From Chitinophagales bacterium (GTDB taxonomy: Bacteria; Bacteroidota; Bacteroidia; Chitinophagales; CAIODY01): DNA of 64,000 nt. The notes beneath the pieces were generated by a model. It was not told the DNA's origin. It saw only the letters and a list, made by a program, of their open reading frames with translations, and searched no databases. The stretch lies in NCBI GenBank assembly GCA_947452995.1, contig CANGEV010000008.1, forward strand, positions 46,780 to 110,779, read 5' to 3'. Position numbers and translations under genes: made by a program. Shown here piece after piece: positions 36,867-47,000 of this stretch (position 1 is its first letter; each line of letters opens with the position of its first letter).

Positions 36867-37079
36867 ATGTCACCGAAGTTTTTTTCTATCTATAGTATTG
36901 CAATGGGCGTCGTTATGTTAGGCGCTGGTGTGTTTTGTTTGATTTATGCACAAAGGATGTTAGAGGATAAAACAAAGGCACTTATTTTTGGTGGCGCAGT
37001 TACCTTGTATGGCGCTTTTCGTATTTGGCGTGGTTATGTTATGTATAGCAAAAACAAGAAAGGTGAGGACGAGGCTTAA
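36867..37079 (+). CDS. Small two-helix membrane protein of unknown function
   Basis: A 70-residue protein with two predicted membrane helices (SIYSIAMGVVMLGAGVFCLIYA and ALIFGGAVTLYGAFRIWRGYVMY) and a charged C-terminus (SKNKKGEDEA). I do not recognise the family. It precedes a PstS-like lipoprotein and a TPR protein on the same strand with short gaps (39 and 10 bases), a trio that seems to form one envelope-related operon. In related genomes similar small proteins sit beside TonB/ExbD genes, but none are present here. Confidence 0.7.
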   Translation: MSPKFFSIYSIAMGVVMLGAGVFCLIYAQRMLEDKTKALIFGGAVTLYGAFRIWRGYVMYSKNKKGEDEA

Positions 37080-37118
37080 TTGCCAAAGTTTGAGGTTGTC
37101 AGATCGTAAAAAATTAAT

Positions 37119-38078
37119 ATGTGGGTATCTAGGTTTATTGCTGTTTTGGTTGCCATTGTGATGGTTGTATCGTCATGCTCAACGAATGATACTTCTGTGA
37201 GTCATCATAGTGATACTCCTACCTCGGGCACTGTTACAATTTATGTAGATGAAACGTTTAAGCCGATTATGGATTCTGAAATATTCGTGTTTGAAGCACT
37301 TTATAAGGATGCACATATAAAGGTGGTTTATGCTCCAGAAGCGGAGTGTATTAAAGCCTTGTTGAACGATTCTGCCAAAGTAATTATCACACCTCGAATG
37401 TTAACAGCTCAAGAGGAAGATTATTTGCATAAGATTAAATATTATCCAGCTACGGCACATATTGCAACGGATGCAGTAGCACTCATTCTTAACAAGAAAA
37501 ATCCAGATTCTACCTTTAGCATAAATGTGTTGAAAGAAATCTTAGGAGCGAAAGTGGCTAACTGGAATCAAGTTTCTACTAGTAATAATTCCGGTGCCAT
37601 TACAGTTGTATTTGACCATGCGCAAAGTTCGAATGTTCGCTACATACAGGATTCGATTTTGAAAGGGGCGCCACTATCCAAACAGGTTTTTGCGGCTAAG
37701 TCGAATCAGGAGGTGATTCAATATGTGATGAAGACACCAGGTTCTATTGGAATTATCGGTGTTAATTGGTGTAAGGAAGTTAATGATAGTAGTACCATTC
37801 ATTTCAGTGACAAAATACGTGTAGCTGGTCTTTCTACACTTCGTAAGGAAGAGGGGGTTGATTATCCGCAACCATATCAAGCTTATATAGCTTTAAAGAT
37901 GTATCCTTTTTCGCGGAGAATATATTCCATTAATCGCGAGCCTTATTCAGGACTTGGTACAGGATTTGTATCATTCTTATCAAGCGATCGTGGGCAACGG
38001 ATTATTTTAAAAAGTGGTTTAGTTCCAGCTAATGCTCCCGTTCGAATTTTAAAAGTTTCTAAAAATACTAACTATTAA
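37119..38078 (+). CDS. PstS-like substrate-binding lipoprotein
   Basis: A 319-residue lipoprotein (signal MWVSRFIAVLVAIVMVVSSC). The mature part has the phosphate-binding-protein fold: GTVTIYVDETFKPIMDSEIFVFEALYKDAHIKVVY, then ARMLTAQEE-like ITPRMLTAQEEDYL, IATDAVALILNKKNPDSTFSINVLKEIL (the PstS DAVA motif) and PGSIGIIGVNWC. No pst transporter genes adjoin it, so it may not act in phosphate uptake; Bacteroidota often pair it with TonB/TPR genes. It is followed ten bases later by a TPR protein. Confidence 0.85.
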   Translation: MWVSRFIAVLVAIVMVVSSCSTNDTSVSHHSDTPTSGTVTIYVDETFKPIMDSEIFVFEALYKDAHIKVVYAPEAECIKALLNDSAKVIITPRMLTAQEEDYLHKIKYYPATAHIATDAVALILNKKNPDSTFSINVLKEILGAKVANWNQVSTSNNSGAITVVFDHAQSSNVRYIQDSILKGAPLSKQVFAAKSNQEVIQYVMKTPGSIGIIGVNWCKEVNDSSTIHFSDKIRVAGLSTLRKEEGVDYPQPYQAYIALKMYPFSRRIYSINREPYSGLGTGFVSFLSSDRGQRIILKSGLVPANAPVRILKVSKNTNY

Positions 38079-38088
38079 TTTTAAGTAT

Positions 38089-39693
38089 ATGTTTTCCAAA
38101 ATTGTAAATCGAGTTTCATTAATAGCTTCTTTAATAATAATAAGCGTTGTTGCTGTAAATGCGCAATCCTTAGAAGCGGGTATGAAGGCTTATGAGAATG
38201 GTAATTATGCGAGTGCACGTTCTGTGTTTCATGCCCTTGTAACGAACGCTGAACCAAATGCAACAAATTGGTTTTGGTATGGTGAATCCTTGTTTGCAGA
38301 TGAACGTTTTGATTCGGCTCGTATCGCTTATTCTCAAGCAATTACCATTGCACCAAAGGATGCTCATGCGTATGTAGGATTAGGTAAATGTAATTTACGT
38401 GACGGCCGTAAGGAGGATGCTAAATTAAATTTCGATAAAGCATTGGATTTGGTAAGTGGCAAAGAAACTGAAATAAAAATTTTGGTTGCTTATGCTTATA
38501 TCAGTGCAGATAAAAATTCTGATCCTAATGCAGCAATGGACATCTTAGGTAAAGCACAAGCAGTTGCAAAACCAAATTCTCCGGCAATGGCTAAAGTGTT
38601 TGAAGCACTAGGTGATGTTGCGGATAAAAAAATGGAAAGTGGTGATGCGATGAATAACTATGAGCAATCATTGCGTATTAATCGTTCTTCAAAAAGTGTT
38701 TTAACTAAGATGGGTAAAATGTGGTTAGATGCGCGTGTTCCAGACTCATCTTATAATAATCTTGCGCGTGCAATTGCTATCGATCCAACCTATCCGCCGG
38801 CACATCGTAATATGGCTGACTTGTATTTTAAGTCTAATAAATTTGAGAAGGCAAAAGCTGAATTAGATGAGTATAACAAGTATGCTGATCAGACAATGGA
38901 AGCCCGCAAACGTTATGTCGCTTATTTATATAAAGCAAAATATTATGATGTTGCTATCACCGAGGTTAATAAGTTGCTTGCTTCTGACCAGACTGATGTT
39001 GTATTGAATCGTATTCTTGCCTGTTCATATGCAGAATTGGATAAGCCTGCTGATGCAGAGCTTGCGTTTGGTCGCTTCTTTGGTATTGTGCCTCAAGAAA
39101 AAATTTTAGCTTCTGATTATAGCACTTTTGCTAAATCATTAAATAAGGCAGGAAAGGATTCATTAGCGATTGTGATGATGGAAAAAGCGATGATAGCAGA
39201 TAATTCTGTTGATTTTGTAAAGGAAATTATGACTGCATATTATAAGTTGAGAAAGTATGAGGCAGCTGCTAAATTTTTAGAAATGAAATTGTCGGCCGGG
39301 TATAAGCCTGATGTAAATGTTACGTTCATCGGTGCGCGTAGTTATTATTATAGTGGTAATTATAAGATGGCTGATTCAATGAATGCAATCATCATCGAAC
39401 AAGCACCTAAATCACCTACTGGATATTTAGGTCGTGCTAAGGCTATCATGCAAATGGATACGACAGCTACCTTAGCGAAGCCGTATTTCGAGAAGTATTT
39501 GGAAGTAGTGAAATTGGACGATACTAAGAATAAAAAGGATATCATTACAGCGTATGATTATTTAGGATCTTATGCATATCAAAAAGATGATATTCCTACT
39601 GCCACTACTTATTTTGAAAAGTTATTAGCGCTTGATACTGAGAACAAAAAGGCAAAAGATATTTTAACTGCCTATCAGAATAAAAAGAAGTAG
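38089..39693 (+). CDS. Exported tetratricopeptide repeat protein
   Basis: A 534-residue protein with a signal peptide (MFSKIVNRVSLIASLIIISVVAVNAQ) and TPR units along its whole length, for example GMKAYENGNYASARSVFHALVTNAEP, WFWYGESLFADERFDSARIAYSQAITIAPKDAHAYVGLGKCNLRDGRKEDAKLNFDKALDL and SYAYQKDDIPTATTYFEKLLALDTENKKAKDILTAYQ. No enzymatic domain is visible; it is likely a periplasmic scaffold. It is the last gene of the trio with the PstS-like lipoprotein, ending at a strong palindromic terminator. Confidence 0.88.
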   Translation: MFSKIVNRVSLIASLIIISVVAVNAQSLEAGMKAYENGNYASARSVFHALVTNAEPNATNWFWYGESLFADERFDSARIAYSQAITIAPKDAHAYVGLGKCNLRDGRKEDAKLNFDKALDLVSGKETEIKILVAYAYISADKNSDPNAAMDILGKAQAVAKPNSPAMAKVFEALGDVADKKMESGDAMNNYEQSLRINRSSKSVLTKMGKMWLDARVPDSSYNNLARAIAIDPTYPPAHRNMADLYFKSNKFEKAKAELDEYNKYADQTMEARKRYVAYLYKAKYYDVAITEVNKLLASDQTDVVLNRILACSYAELDKPADAELAFGRFFGIVPQEKILASDYSTFAKSLNKAGKDSLAIVMMEKAMIADNSVDFVKEIMTAYYKLRKYEAAAKFLEMKLSAGYKPDVNVTFIGARSYYYSGNYKMADSMNAIIIEQAPKSPTGYLGRAKAIMQMDTTATLAKPYFEKYLEVVKLDDTKNKKDIITAYDYLGSYAYQKDDIPTATTYFEKLLALDTENKKAKDILTAYQNKKK

Positions 39694-39714
39694 TTCATAT
39701 AAATGTTTTCAGAT

Positions 39715-39746
39715 AAAAGGCGCAGGAATTAATTCCTGCGCCTTTT
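39715..39746. terminator. Bidirectional terminator, perfect 32-bp palindrome
   Basis: The 16-base arm AAAAGGCGCAGGAATT is followed directly by its exact reverse complement. The core GCAGGAATTAATTCCTGC is identical to that of the terminator at 1764-1795, while the flanking arm bases differ. Confidence 0.82.
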
Positions 39747-39837
39747 GTGTATAATAAGAACGCTGTTCATGGATAATTTATTATCTGTTGATTGATATTT
39801 ACACTAATTAATTTCATGTTCTTTTTAACTTCATGTC

Positions 39838-40989
39838 ATGATTTCATTTTGGGAACGGGAAATATTGCAGCGGCCAGCCGACCTGATAATAATAGGGGCG
39901 GGTATTGTAGGTTTGCATACAGCTTTGTTTTACAAGCGTACTCATCCAGGTAAATCCGTGTTAGTATTGGAGCGTAGCAATTTGCCATATGGTGCAAGCA
40001 CGCGTAATGCTGGTTTTGCGTGCTTTGGTAGTCCTTCAGAGTTATTGGCAGAACTGAATGAGGTAAGGGAGACTGAATTGTGGGATGTGGTAGAACGTCG
40101 TTGGAGAGGCTTATTACGACTTAGGCAAGAGCATGGCGATCAAGCCATTTCATTCGAAAATAATGGAGGGTTTGAATTGTTCGACTCAACTATTTCTAGT
40201 CGGTATCAAAAAAGTATTGCATCCTTGGATCATTTTAATGATGCATTGCATAAAATAACAGGAATACAAAATGTCTATTGCCTAGCGGATGAGCAGCTTT
40301 CGAGATTTGGTTTTGGAGGGGTGGAGCATTTAATTTATAATAAACTTGAAGGGCAAATTAATAGTGGTGCATTGATGCAAGTATTGTTGCAAAAATGTGT
40401 GCAGGAAGGTGTCGTGATTCATACGGGTGTGAATGTGGATTTTTTAGAAAGTATAGGAGGGATGGTTCATTTGCAAACTAGTGGCTGGCATGGGAATGAT
40501 GCATTGCTTATGAAGGCCGAGCGAGTAGCTGTTTGTACAAATGCGTTTGCATCTAAACTAGTGGGTGAAATGGATATAATCCCTGCTCGAGCGCAAGTGC
40601 TAATTACAAATCCTATTGCGAAATTAGACTGGAAGGGCACCTTTCATTATGACGAAGGGTATTATTATTTTCGAAATGTAGGCAATAGAATTTTGTTCGG
40701 AGGTGCAAGGAATAAGGCGTTTGAAGAGGAGCATAGTGATGAAATAATTATAACAGATAATATTCAAAATATTCTAGATGAGTTTATGTCGCGCGTGATA
40801 CGGCCTCAAATGGATTATAGTATTGATATGCGATGGAGTGGTATCATGGCAATGGGCAAAGAAAATTTACTTCCTAAAATTGATAATCTTGGTAATGGGG
40901 TTTTTATCGCGGCGCGCTGTAATGGAATGGGCGTTGCAATGGGAATACAATCTGCTACAGATTTGAATGATTTATTAATTTCGCAGTAA
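39838..40989 (+). CDS. FAD-dependent oxidoreductase (DAO family)
   Basis: A 383-residue flavoprotein of the glycine/D-amino-acid oxidase family. The dinucleotide fold appears at LIIIGAGIVGLHTALFYKRTHPGKSVLVLERSNLPYGASTRNAGFACFGS, with the conserved STRNAG segment; the C-terminus has DMRWSGIMAMGKENLLPKIDNLGNGVFIAARCNGMGVAMGI, the second FAD contact. The substrate, presumably a secondary or primary amine, cannot be told. No signal peptide is present. It is one base upstream of an MBL-fold hydrolase, implying translational coupling. Confidence 0.88.
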   Translation: MISFWEREILQRPADLIIIGAGIVGLHTALFYKRTHPGKSVLVLERSNLPYGASTRNAGFACFGSPSELLAELNEVRETELWDVVERRWRGLLRLRQEHGDQAISFENNGGFELFDSTISSRYQKSIASLDHFNDALHKITGIQNVYCLADEQLSRFGFGGVEHLIYNKLEGQINSGALMQVLLQKCVQEGVVIHTGVNVDFLESIGGMVHLQTSGWHGNDALLMKAERVAVCTNAFASKLVGEMDIIPARAQVLITNPIAKLDWKGTFHYDEGYYYFRNVGNRILFGGARNKAFEEEHSDEIIITDNIQNILDEFMSRVIRPQMDYSIDMRWSGIMAMGKENLLPKIDNLGNGVFIAARCNGMGVAMGIQSATDLNDLLISQ

Positions 40990-40990
40990 G

Positions 40991-41776
40991 ATGGAAAATG
41001 GTGTTTATCCTTTAAGTGAAGGAACCTATACAATTGCTGGAGATCATATTTTTGTGCCATTTAATGTAGCGACAGATAATATTCGTGATCGCCCTGCTTC
41101 ATTATTGGTCGAAATTCAACCATTCCTGGTAGTCACTGAAACGGATAAGATTGTAATAGATCCAGGCTTAGGACTCTCGCTAGGCGATGGTCGTTTGCAT
41201 ATTTATCATTTGTTAGAGCGCTATGGTTTGCAGCCGACGGATATTACAAAAGTATTGTTATCTCATTTGCATTTAGATCATGCAGGTGGAGTTGTTCATC
41301 AAGTGATTGAAAATGGTCGTTGGACCTGGGTGCCTTCATTTCCCAATGCGATGTATTATTGGCAATCAACAGAATGGGATTATGCGTTTTCGAAGGGTGG
41401 TCCGTCCTATCCTATTGAACGTTTGGAGGCGATGCGGATGAAGTCGAAACATGTAATTTTAAATGGGGAAACAATCATTGATAATTTTATTGAAGCAAGT
41501 ATCTGTGGTGGACATACACCCACACATCAAACGTTTTTAATTCGAGCTGGGCGGGACAACTATTTTTTTGGAGGAGATGTTGTACCTCAGTTTTCGCAGA
41601 TGCAACGTAAGTTTGTAGCGAAGTATGATTATGATGGTAAGCGTTCGGCAGAACTGAGGGAATTGTTTACAAATCGCGCAATTGAGGAGGGGTGGACTTG
41701 TTTATTTTTCCATGATATTCGCAAGCCGTATTGTAAGGTGAAGCGAGTAGATGGCATGATAATGAGTATCGATTAA
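40991..41776 (+). CDS. MBL-fold metallo-hydrolase
   Basis: A 261-residue beta-lactamase-fold hydrolase with the zinc motif LLSHLHLDHAGGVVHQ (HxHxDH), a later ICGGHTPTH histidine, FGGDVVPQF aspartate and the final FFHD histidine. Such enzymes hydrolyse lactones, thioesters or phosphodiesters; no closer assignment is possible. It starts one base after the FAD oxidoreductase, so the two may act in one catabolic step sequence. It overlaps the convergent SET-domain gene by four bases. Confidence 0.87.
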   Translation: MENGVYPLSEGTYTIAGDHIFVPFNVATDNIRDRPASLLVEIQPFLVVTETDKIVIDPGLGLSLGDGRLHIYHLLERYGLQPTDITKVLLSHLHLDHAGGVVHQVIENGRWTWVPSFPNAMYYWQSTEWDYAFSKGGPSYPIERLEAMRMKSKHVILNGETIIDNFIEASICGGHTPTHQTFLIRAGRDNYFFGGDVVPQFSQMQRKFVAKYDYDGKRSAELRELFTNRAIEEGWTCLFFHDIRKPYCKVKRVDGMIMSID

Positions 41777-42153
41777 ATTTCGAACCACACTTTCTCTTGT
41801 GAATCTTCATCGCCGTTATAATTGATACAAAGTTCGTCGCCGGCAGCTATATCGCACCATGCAATATAAGTGATTGTTTCTGCCTTAAAATCCATTTGGT
41901 ACGCTACATTAGGAGATGTAGAGTGGTTATACATCGAACCATAGCCTAACGCGAGGGCGGTTTCTTCATTATTTGCACCCCACAGAAAATAGTAATTGTA
42001 AAGTAAGGATTTGTCAATCCACGCACGTTCATCTTTTGGTAAAACAATTACTGGTGCGATCTCTATAATCGAACCTTCACTAATTGCTTCACGTGTGAAA
42101 ACGCCACGTCCTTTCTTTTTTGTTTTTTTGATATATAGCCAAGGTAAAAGCAT
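41773..42153 (-). CDS. SET domain protein
   Basis: A 126-residue minimal SET-domain protein: KKGRGVFTREAISEGSIIEIAP at the start, LLYNYYFLWG in the middle and GYGSMYNHSTSPNVAYQMD (the NHSxxPN motif) followed by AWCDIAAGDELCINYNGD (the GEELxxxY-like motif). SET domains transfer methyl groups from S-adenosylmethionine to lysines. The target in bacteria is unknown; candidates are ribosomal or other lysine-rich proteins. It is monocistronic, convergent with the MBL gene and divergent from msrA. Confidence 0.88.
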   Translation of the reverse strand: MLLPWLYIKKTKKKGRGVFTREAISEGSIIEIAPVIVLPKDERAWIDKSLLYNYYFLWGANNEETALALGYGSMYNHSTSPNVAYQMDFKAETITYIAWCDIAAGDELCINYNGDEDSQEKVWFEI

Positions 42154-42211
42154 ATTGCTAATTTAAGTGATTGTCTGAACTTATTCATCAGTAAGATGTT
42201 TAACTTAGTAT

Positions 42212-42865
42212 ATGAAATGGATATTCCTATTTACATTTGTCGTAATTATTTTTGCTAGCATTTCATGTGTTAGTGAACAGTCAAAATCAATTAAACAAAC
42301 TACTATGAACGCTCATGATTTATCGCATTTGTCTACCGCTGTTTTTGGGGCCGGTTGTTTTTGGTGTGTTGAAACGCAATTTCAATTATTGGAAGGGGTA
42401 GATACCGTGATTTCTGGATATGCTGGTGGGCATGTTGAAAATCCTACGTATAAAGAAGTTTGTACAGGTTCAACTGGGCATGCAGAAGTTTGTAAAATCT
42501 ATTACGATTCGACAAAGATCAGTTATGAGGATCTACTTCAAGCATTCTTCATTACGCATGATCCAACGCAATTAAATCGTCAGGGGAATGACGTAGGTAC
42601 GCAATATCGTTCGGTAATTTATTATGCCAACGAGCAAGAACACCAATTAGCTAAGTCAATTATTGAAAAATTGAATGTTTCAAAGGCTTATGAAAAGCCT
42701 ATTGTAACAGAATTGAGTCCATTGCCTACATTTTACGTGGCAGAGGATTATCATCAAAATTATTATAATTTGAATGGATCGCAGCCTTATTGTGCATTCA
42801 TAATTAAGCCGAAGCGTGATCACTTTGAACAAGTGTTCAAGAATCGTTTGAAGAAAAAGCAATAA
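42212..42865 (+). CDS. msrA: Peptide-methionine (S)-S-oxide reductase, predicted lipoprotein
   Basis: A 217-residue MsrA. The active site GAGCFWCVETQFQLLEGV, then YAGGHVENPTYKEVCTGSTGHAEVCKIYYD and FFITHDPTQLNRQGNDVGTQYRSVIYY are all conserved. It reduces methionine sulfoxide in proteins. The N-terminus (MKWIFLFTFVVIIFASISC) is a lipoprotein signal, so this copy probably repairs envelope proteins rather than cytosolic ones. The exported form would need a periplasmic reductant. It converges on pgk with a five-base gap. Confidence 0.95.
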   Translation: MKWIFLFTFVVIIFASISCVSEQSKSIKQTTMNAHDLSHLSTAVFGAGCFWCVETQFQLLEGVDTVISGYAGGHVENPTYKEVCTGSTGHAEVCKIYYDSTKISYEDLLQAFFITHDPTQLNRQGNDVGTQYRSVIYYANEQEHQLAKSIIEKLNVSKAYEKPIVTELSPLPTFYVAEDYHQNYYNLNGSQPYCAFIIKPKRDHFEQVFKNRLKKKQ

Positions 42866-42870
42866 TTAGA

Positions 42871-44064
42871 TTATCCTTCGATAGCGGCAACGCCTGGAAG
42901 AACTTTTCCTTCGAAGAATTCTAGTAGTGCGCCACCTCCTGTAGAAACGTAGGATACTTGACTTGCGAAGCCGAATTGATTAACGGCTGCTGCTGAATCT
43001 CCACCTCCAATTAGAGAGAAGGCACCGTTTGCAGTAGCATCAGCCACGGCTTGCGCAACAGCTTTTGTTCCGTTAGCGAAAGCTTCCATTTCGAATACAC
43101 CCATAGGGCCATTCCATAAAATTGTTTTCGACTGCAGGAGTTGTTCACGGAACAAGGTGATACTTGCTGGTCCGATGTCTAATCCCATTCCAATTTCTGG
43201 TAATTGGTCGTTGCTTATTATTTGATGTGCAGCATCTGCGGCGAATTTTTCAGCTACCACAGAATCGGTTGGCAGTAATAGTTTCACGCCTTTGGCTTCA
43301 GCTTTAGCCATCAGTTCTTTGGCAATGTCTATTTTATCTTCTTCACAAAGTGACTGTCCAATTGTTTTTCCTTGCGCCTTAAGAAAAGTATAGGTCATGC
43401 CACCGCCGATGATAAGCGCATCGACGCTATCCATCAACTTTTCGATGATTAAAATTTTATCACTGACTTTAGCGCCACCGACGATAGCTGTGAACGGACG
43501 TGCTGGGTTTTTAGCCACTTTATAAGCGTTTGCAACTTCGGCAGCCATTAGGAAGCCAAACATTTTTTTATCGGCGGGGAATGAGTGTGCAATTATCGTT
43601 GTGGAAGCATGTGCACGGTGAGCTGTACCGAAAGCGTCGTTCACGTAGATATCTGCTAGGGAAGCGAGTTGTTGTGCAAATGCTGGATCGCCTTTTTCTT
43701 CTGCTTTGTGGAAACGTAAATTTTCAAGAAGTAATACTTCACCAGCTTGGAGTGCTGTTGCCGCAGCATGTGCTTCTTCACCGATACAGTCAGTCACAAA
43801 TTTCACCGGACGACCAAGAAGTTCTGACAGGTGTGCAACTAGGTGACGGAGCGAATATTTATCAGCAGGTCCTTCTTTGGGACGACCAAGGTGGCTCATT
43901 AAAATTACGCTACCGCCATCCAATAAAATTTTGTTGATAGTAGGTAAGGCAGCACGTATGCGATTATCGTCAGTAATTTTGAATTCAGCATTCAAAGGAA
44001 CGTTGAAATCAACGCGAACGATTGCACGTTGTCCGGCAAAAGAATGATTAGCTACGGTATTCAT
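42871..44064 (-). CDS. pgk: Phosphoglycerate kinase
   Basis: A 397-residue glycolytic kinase converting 1,3-bisphosphoglycerate and ADP to 3-phosphoglycerate and [16 protein letters not shown] opens the protein; [24 protein letters not shown], the hinge region [14 protein letters not shown] and the nucleotide-binding [13 protein letters not shown] are all present, and the length is typical. A TACCTTTG promoter element lies 20 bases upstream of the ATG. It converges on msrA. Confidence 0.98.
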   Translation of the reverse strand: MNTVANHSFAGQRAIVRVDFNVPLNAEFKITDDNRIRAALPTINKILLDGGSVILMSHLGRPKEGPADKYSLRHLVAHLSELLGRPVKFVTDCIGEEAHAAATALQAGEVLLLENLRFHKAEEKGDPAFAQQLASLADIYVNDAFGTAHRAHASTTIIAHSFPADKKMFGFLMAAEVANAYKVAKNPARPFTAIVGGAKVSDKILIIEKLMDSVDALIIGGGMTYTFLKAQGKTIGQSLCEEDKIDIAKELMAKAEAKGVKLLLPTDSVVAEKFAADAAHQIISNDQLPEIGMGLDIGPASITLFREQLLQSKTILWNGPMGVFEMEAFANGTKAVAQAVADATANGAFSLIGGGDSAAAVNQFGFASQVSYVSTGGGALLEFFEGKVLPGVAAIEG

Positions 44065-44084
44065 TTTCTTGAAATTTTGAGGTG

Positions 44085-44092
44085 CAAAGGTA
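44085..44092 (-). promoter_or_regulatory. Putative -7 element TACCTTTG for pgk
   Basis: On the minus strand the octamer matches TAnnTTTG exactly and lies 20 bases before the pgk ATG. It sits between pgk and the upstream helicase gene, so pgk has its own promoter. No clear -33 TTG is seen because that region lies in the helicase coding end. Confidence 0.5.
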
Positions 44093-44099
44093 CAAATTT

Positions 44100-47000
44100 T
44101 TAATTGCTTGCATCTTCTTCGGCTTCAACTGTCTTTGCAGTACGTATAAGTTGATTGTCTTTAACAAAGTTACACCATGCGCATTCCGGCTTATTACAGC
44201 CATTGTTGAATTCCATATTCATAATTTTGGTATAACTTTCTTTAATAACTTGTTTAAGCTTATTGACATCTTCATCACGAAGGACGACGCTATGGTTTAC
44301 AAATTGATTAGTCTTTTCATCTTTTTCAATGAATTGGAATACACCTTCTATCATCGACCATTTCTCGTATGGATAATTGTCTAATAGGATTTTGTAGAAG
44401 GCCATTTGGCGCCAGTATTCACCGCCTAATGGGTTATCATCGTCTGGTAAGGCAAGTCGATCTTTTCCTGAATAGCTGCCATTCGGTTTTCCAGTTTTGT
44501 AATCTATTACGCGGCAAGTGTGTTTGGTCTCATCTAAAAATTCAATTTTATCAAGTTTGCCGGTGAGAGGTACACCATCAAGACTTACATTCACAAGGCT
44601 TTTTTCAACCACTGAATTTTTAGTGAATAGAGTGATATAATGATTATAGTAGTCTGTAATAATTTTATGGCCTAGTTCCATTCTTCGTGGGAACTGTTTT
44701 TGGGTGAAGCATTCCAATTGCCCATTCATATTACTATCAAAGTAGCCTAATACCTGATCAAGTGTAGGCCAGGTATTTCCTGGGTTCTTATACATGTTTT
44801 TAAACATCCATTCTAGGGCATAGTGTACTGCAGAACCGAATGCTAGTGTATCACTTGGTGCTGAAGGTACTAGCAATAAGCGTTCGTAGTAAAAGGCAAC
44901 TGGACAATCTAGATATTTATTAAGAGCAGAGACACTTAGTTTGAATGAGTTTAATCGAGCTTGTAAGTGTTCACGTTTTACTAATTCCAGATCAACAGGT
45001 TGGTCGGGAGTAAGCGACCATTCTATGCTTTGCATAATTTCGTCTTCGCTTAGGGATGTTTTCTCGAAGTCGGATTTTGTTAGAATTTCAGTAACAAAGG
45101 AAGAAACACCTTGTTCTTTTGCTTTTTCATTTTTCGCACTATAGGATACTTGTAATCTATGTTTCGCTCTTGTCATGGCAACATAAAACAGTCTTCTCGT
45201 CGCCTCATCAATTTTCTTTTCATCTTTTGCTTGTGCGGAGCCGTTTGCTTCATTTGCAGCTTCGGCAGCAGCTTCTGGGCTATCGGTGATTGCAGCGGGT
45301 ACTGGAATTTTATAGGATGAGTTAGGACCTTTTTTGTTTTCCCAATAATCTTTGGTGCAGCCGATAATAAATACGTATTCGAATTCTAAGCCTTTCGAAG
45401 AGTGTGCTGTAATGAAGTTAACACCATTTTCTTGTGCAACGACTTTGGTGATTGGGACTTCAATTTTTTCTTTACGCATATCTTCCAGCATCGTAATAAA
45501 TTCCGCGAGGCGCATTTTAGGACGTTTCGCACATTCTTCCTTCATAAAGTTGAAGAATGAATTGATCACCTGCAAATCCCAAATACGATCTTTGGAATTC
45601 AGTACGAAGTTGACCAAACCACTTTCATATAAGATATTTTCAAATAGCATTGCCAAGTTTAAGTTAGAAGCATTGACAAGCCAGCTATTTAAATTATTAG
45701 TAAGTTGTTGAATCGCTTTGGGGTTTTGTAATGGCATTTGCGAAAGAAGTAGGCCATTGTCTAATAGCATACGCCAAGGCGTTTTTTTGTCGCGCGGTTC
45801 GCCTGCTATATGTAGACTTATTACCGCAATATCTTGCGGTTTGATTCCAAGCGCTGGGTGATGTAATAGTCTATAGAGTTGTGGTTCTGCACTAAATGGT
45901 TTTTTTCCCTCCATGTGGATGTATTGCAGAAGCGAAATACAAAACTCCACTAGTGGTAGGTCGAGTAGATTAATTGATTTTCTAACTTGAAATGGTAGTC
46001 CTCTTTTTTCAAACAGTCGAATGATATTTGCTGCTTGTTTGTGTTTTGCATAGAGAACAGCAATTTCATTGAGTGCAACTCCTTTGTCACGAAGGGCTTC
46101 AATTTGAAGTGCGATATCGGCTTCTTCATGGTACACATTATAATATTCCTTCACCACAACATTGGGTGCGTCGGGTGTATTGATGGAAGTGTTTGCAGCA
46201 ATGAGGTTTTTATCTAGCTCAAATTTTTTGATTTGATGAATAAGACGATCGCGGTTATTATTAATTAACTCTTTGGACGCATCTAGAATAAGTTGTGTGG
46301 AGCGATAGTTTTCTTTCAGGACGATTACTTCAATTTTATTTTCATAGCGTTGATATAATTCAACGATATTACTTAGTCGAGCACCTTGGAATTCATAGAT
46401 ACTTTGGTCATCGTCACCAACCACAAATAAATTGGCGTCTTCGCCCCAATAGTCGGTTAGCATGTCAAGTATTTCCTTTTGTGAACCACTTGTATCTTGG
46501 AATTCATCGACAAGAATATATTGAAAACGTTCTTGATATTCTAGGCGCAATATTTCATTTTCTTTTAATGCTTTTATGACCCATAGAATCATGTCGTCGA
46601 AGTCGTAACGGTTTTCACGAAGCATGATGGCTTGGAACGTAGGGAATAGTTCCACTGCAGCGCTTAGCATTTTCATTTTTTCTATTTCAGCATCAATGAG
46701 TTTTTGCTTTGGATCTCCGGCAGCAAACTCTTTATATTTTTTCTTGTAGAAAAAGCCGTCTGTATGGGGAAGATTAATCACATACTCTTGAATATACGTT
46801 TGTAGTTTGTCAATGCTTAGATCCTCCTTTTTCATCAATGCAAAAAGGGATTTCAATTTGCGTACTTCCGAATAAAAATCGCCACGCAGTTTACGAAGTA
46901 TATGTCCTTCAGGTAAATTATCTAAAAGTTCTTGATAGAAAAGTGCGGTTTCTAAGTCTGATACTGGCTCTGATTCCCGCTTCGTAAAATATTCAGGGTG

